Source: Desemzia sp045528445
GTDB taxonomy: Bacteria > Bacillota > Bacilli > Lactobacillales > Carnobacteriaceae
Length of the DNA stretch: 64,000 nucleotides
Direction: 5' to 3'
Assembly: GCF_045528445.1 (NCBI RefSeq)
Contig: NZ_JBGQQU010000018.1
Coordinates: 1 to 64,000, forward strand
The first letter of the stretch is position 1. Each line of letters begins with the position of its first letter. Under the pieces are notes generated by a model, which saw nothing but the letters and a program-made list of their open reading frames with translations, was not told the DNA's origin and ran no database searches. The position numbers and the translations under genes were made by a program. Positions 62,097 through 64,000 of this stretch are shown one piece after another.

Positions 62097-62136
62097 TATA
62101 GAAAATGACTGTATTTAATAAATATTGGAGGATAAT

Positions 62137-62547
62137 ATGACTATTGAACACAATCTTTATCAAGCCGCAATTGATTTGATAGAAAAAAGATATCCTACTG
62201 GTTAGGGCGGCGCTGCAGCAATGCACACAGTTGATGCCCAAATACTAACCAGTGTCTCACCGAATGTGCTAGTTGCGGCAACTGAATTATGTATGGAAAC
62301 AGGTGCTATTCTTGAAGCACATAAATTGAACACAAAAGTCACACATACTATTTGTGTGACTAGAGAAAACGAAAAGGCTCCCTTTAAAATTTTAACACCT
62401 TGTGGGGTCTGCCAAGAAAGATTATTTTACTGGGGAGACGATGTTAAAGCTGCTGTCTCTAACCCAGATAATGATCTAGATTATAAATCTTTAAAAGAAA
62501 TACAACCTCATCATTGGTATAAGGCTTATCAAAAAGAAGTTCATTAA
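62137..62547 (+). pseudogene. Cytidine-deaminase-like gene interrupted by an amber codon
   Basis: From the ATG at 62137 (TTGGAGGATAAT upstream) the frame reads 22 codons to TAG at 62203-62205. It then continues open in the same frame to 62547. The sequence around it (YPTG-stop-GGAAAMHT) suggests the family Trp (TGG) changed to TAG by one base. Downstream, LCMETGAI supplies the catalytic Cys/Glu and PCGVCQE the other zinc cysteines. This is typical of blasticidin-S-deaminase-like cytidine deaminases. A restart at the Met at 62221 could give a truncated product. Confidence 0.82.
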
Positions 62548-62651
62548 TAGTCCATTAGCATCCTTTGAGTAAAATATAAAGACTTCCGCTAAATAATAAC
62601 ACGTCCTCCCCCATAGAACACATATGGGGGAAGACGTTTATTATTCAGTAT

Positions 62652-62939
62652 TTAAAGCAACTCAATATATGCCATCACCAGATAAAATGGAATAGCTATC
62701 ACCAGTAAATTCCATGCTGAAAATATATTGGCTTTTGTTCTCTCTTGATTGGTTGCGTAATTAGATCTCACTCGATCCCCACTTGCCAAAGCACCAGATA
62801 AAATGATTGCTCCAATAGTTAAAGCTGCAGCGATCCATTTTGTTACTTCATAAAAAGAATAATTCAGCACTAAACTTCCTAAGTAACTCAATAAAATAAA
62901 TCCTACTGAACCAACTAACAAATAACTTTTTTTCATTTT
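62652..62939 (-). CDS. Small membrane protein, 95 residues
   Basis: Three hydrophobic segments (about 5-22, 27-47 and 73-93). A polar middle loop contains GDRVRSNYATNQERTK. The start is the ATG at 62939 after GGCGGGAAAAA. No family is recognised. Confidence 0.65.
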   Translation of the reverse strand, partial: KMKKSYLLVGSVGFILLSYLGSLVLNYSFYEVTKWIAAALTIGAIILSGALASGDRVRSNYATNQERTKANIFSAWNLLVIAIPFYLVMAYIELL

Positions 62940-63026
62940 TTCCCGCCTCTCTCCCATGGTATAAATTTAAATGAAGAACGAAAGCAAATCCACTATTTAA
63001 TATCGCTTACTCTATTAATGTTTGAG

Positions 63027-63218
63027 CTAACTAGCTGTAGCAGCATATGTAATGACGGTAATTATAATGACAAATGAGACAGTAAACCACACTTTATTTT
63101 TTGTATAGTCCCGTTTATATCTAATCTTTTCTATAATAGAAATGAGATTGAGGCAAAAAACGATTCCCCAAATTGGAATTGTCACTGCTCCTGCAACAAG
63201 AAAAAAAGAAAAAAACAC
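63027..63218 (-). CDS. Small membrane protein, 63 residues
   Basis: Two hydrophobic segments (about 2-26 and 45-60) with a basic loop between (IEKIRYKRDYTKNKV). The start is a GTG at 63218 after AGGAGAGGATGAA. No family is recognised. Confidence 0.6.
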   Translation of the reverse strand: MFFSFFLVAGAVTIPIWGIVFCLNLISIIEKIRYKRDYTKNKVWFTVSFVIIITVITYAATAS

Positions 63219-63501
63219 TTCATCCTCTCCTAGCCTTTAAAACCTAAATAAAAAATATTCAGGTTTACTGATTACTATCTCATTACTAGAGATATATAAC
63301 ATAATCATACCATAGTAATTAAAATAAAATTAATCTATTCATAACCTTGTTAGTGTCAATATTTTCTCGGTAAAAATTTTTTTTAAAGTTCAAAGAGAAA
63401 TTATTCCATTTTTCCAAACAATTATACGTTGATTTGCCTTTTTTGTTCTGTTTTTGTGCTATATAAGATGAAAAAACGTTTTTTTGGGCTTTTTAACCCG
63501 C
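63219..63501. other. Gene-free AT-rich stretch
   Basis: No gene or RNA seen. It holds the promoter of the 63-residue gene and AT-rich filler before the palindromic element. Confidence 0.5.
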
Positions 63502-63614
63502 AGGCCGAATACACTTCGCTTTCCGGGGGCGGCGGTGAGCCTCCTCGTGCTAGCGCACTGTGGGGTCTCACCATTGCCTTTTAGATCCCCCAGGAGTCTA
63601 CGTGTATTCGGCCT
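63502..63614. repeat. GC-rich palindromic element
   Basis: The outer arms are perfect: AGGCCGAATACAC (63502-63514) with GTGTATTCGGCCT (63602-63614). Inside, CCGGGGG can pair with CCCCC, GGTGAG with CTCACC, and GTGC-TAGC-GCAC forms the tip. The composition is far richer in GC than the surroundings, and no ORF is visible. It looks like a structured repeat or mobile-element-associated sequence next to the transposase remnant. Confidence 0.75.
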
Positions 63615-63726
63615 ACTCATCTAAGCATGCATCTATGCGACTGGCGCCATCATCCAATCTGCTTTTAAAACAGTGCTCAATTCTTTCATTCAACTCACGT
63701 AGTTCATTTTTTATGAGGGTTGTACT

Positions 63727-64000
63727 TTAAACTGTACTCAACACTTTATTTAACCGACCAATACTGCTGCTAGAGGAACTGATATGAAAAATAGAACCGT
63801 GGCGTACTCCTTCATGTGGTTGATGAGCAACCTGTTTATGCGCAGCTTTAAGGGCTTCTTTATACTGATCGCTTTGCTGCTTATTGTATTCAGGCATTTC
63901 TTCTAAAATGGCACGCTCCAATGTTTCGTTCTTCAGTCCTTCTATCACATAAACTACGTTTCTTACACCATCCTTAGACCAGTATTTTCCGTGTCCTTTT
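63727..64000 (-). pseudogene. ISLre2-family transposase C-terminus (runs off the right edge), apparently frameshifted
   Basis: The frame ending at 63727 reads VVYVIEGLKNETLERAILEE, EGVRHGSI and a final SSIGRLNKVLSTV, the C-terminal pattern of ISLre2 transposases. Upstream, that frame hits TAA at 63978-63976. The conserved GKYWSKDGVR is read in another frame, ending at TAG just after a run of five A on the minus strand (63961-63965). So the gene appears to carry a small indel, or the run was miscalled. It is on the same strand as the element at the left edge. Confidence 0.75.

Noticed and set aside
63961..63978. Programmed frameshift in the right-hand transposase
   Set aside because: Only five A residues are present and no proper X XXY YYZ heptamer is in frame, so a degraded gene or an indel is more likely.

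Overview
The window looks like a chromosomal segment of a low-GC Gram-positive bacterium of the order Lactobacillales. Carnobacteriaceae (Carnobacterium or a close relative) is my best guess. The evidence is the AT-rich composition, strong AGGAGG ribosome binding sites, the lspA-rluD-pyrR cluster, an AddAB/RexAB nuclease whose B subunit lacks a canonical Walker A motif, a SatD protein, a PreP-like M16C protease, RqcH and a lysine riboswitch. I saw no rRNA or tRNA gene, CRISPR array or prophage. The window begins and ends inside ISLre2-type transposase genes lying on the same strand.

Positions 600-43000 read mostly as core genome. They hold a rhodanese, an M16C protease, the SatD/DUF3307 pair, and a pyruvate-type module (CstA carrier plus LytS/LytT two-component system, with two LytTR-like direct repeats before cstA). 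Next come a lysine riboswitch driving a YfcC-type transporter, a CoA-type Nudix hydrolase, ThpR, a GTPase, a YrrS-like protein, a PanT-like ECF S component and a MarR regulator. A TrpXYZ-like ABC transporter follows, with a long 5' leader holding a 21-codon leader ORF, a Trp codon and tandem terminators. Then come an alpha-carbonic anhydrase, RqcH, pyrR-rluD-lspA, an envelope operon (YkyA lipoprotein, deacetylase, DUF4015), addAB, pepT, trmK-nif3 and a ParE/Phd toxin-antitoxin pair.

Positions 43000-64000 are more accessory. They contain an SDR, a methyltransferase / thioredoxin-reductase-like / Rrf2 cassette flanked by two copies of a ~270-290 bp noncoding direct repeat, and a long series of very small membrane proteins. 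They also hold two HTH-plus-membrane-protein pairs, Nudix, HIT and SF0329-like genes, a flotillin/NfeD pair and a MerR/aldo-keto reductase module with two textbook 19-bp-spacer MerR promoters. A methyltransferase with a possible decapeptide leader, a cytidine deaminase gene broken by one amber codon, and a GC-rich palindromic element next to the right-hand transposase remnant complete the region.

The items I consider least explained are the Trp-type leader-peptide attenuator (20500-20813), the paired repeats around the redox cassette (44773-45059 and 47439-47711), the two small hydrophobic peptides at 53094-53388, and the A7 overlap at 51666-51681. Everything is read from sequence alone. Family names come from recognised motifs, and no database search was possible.
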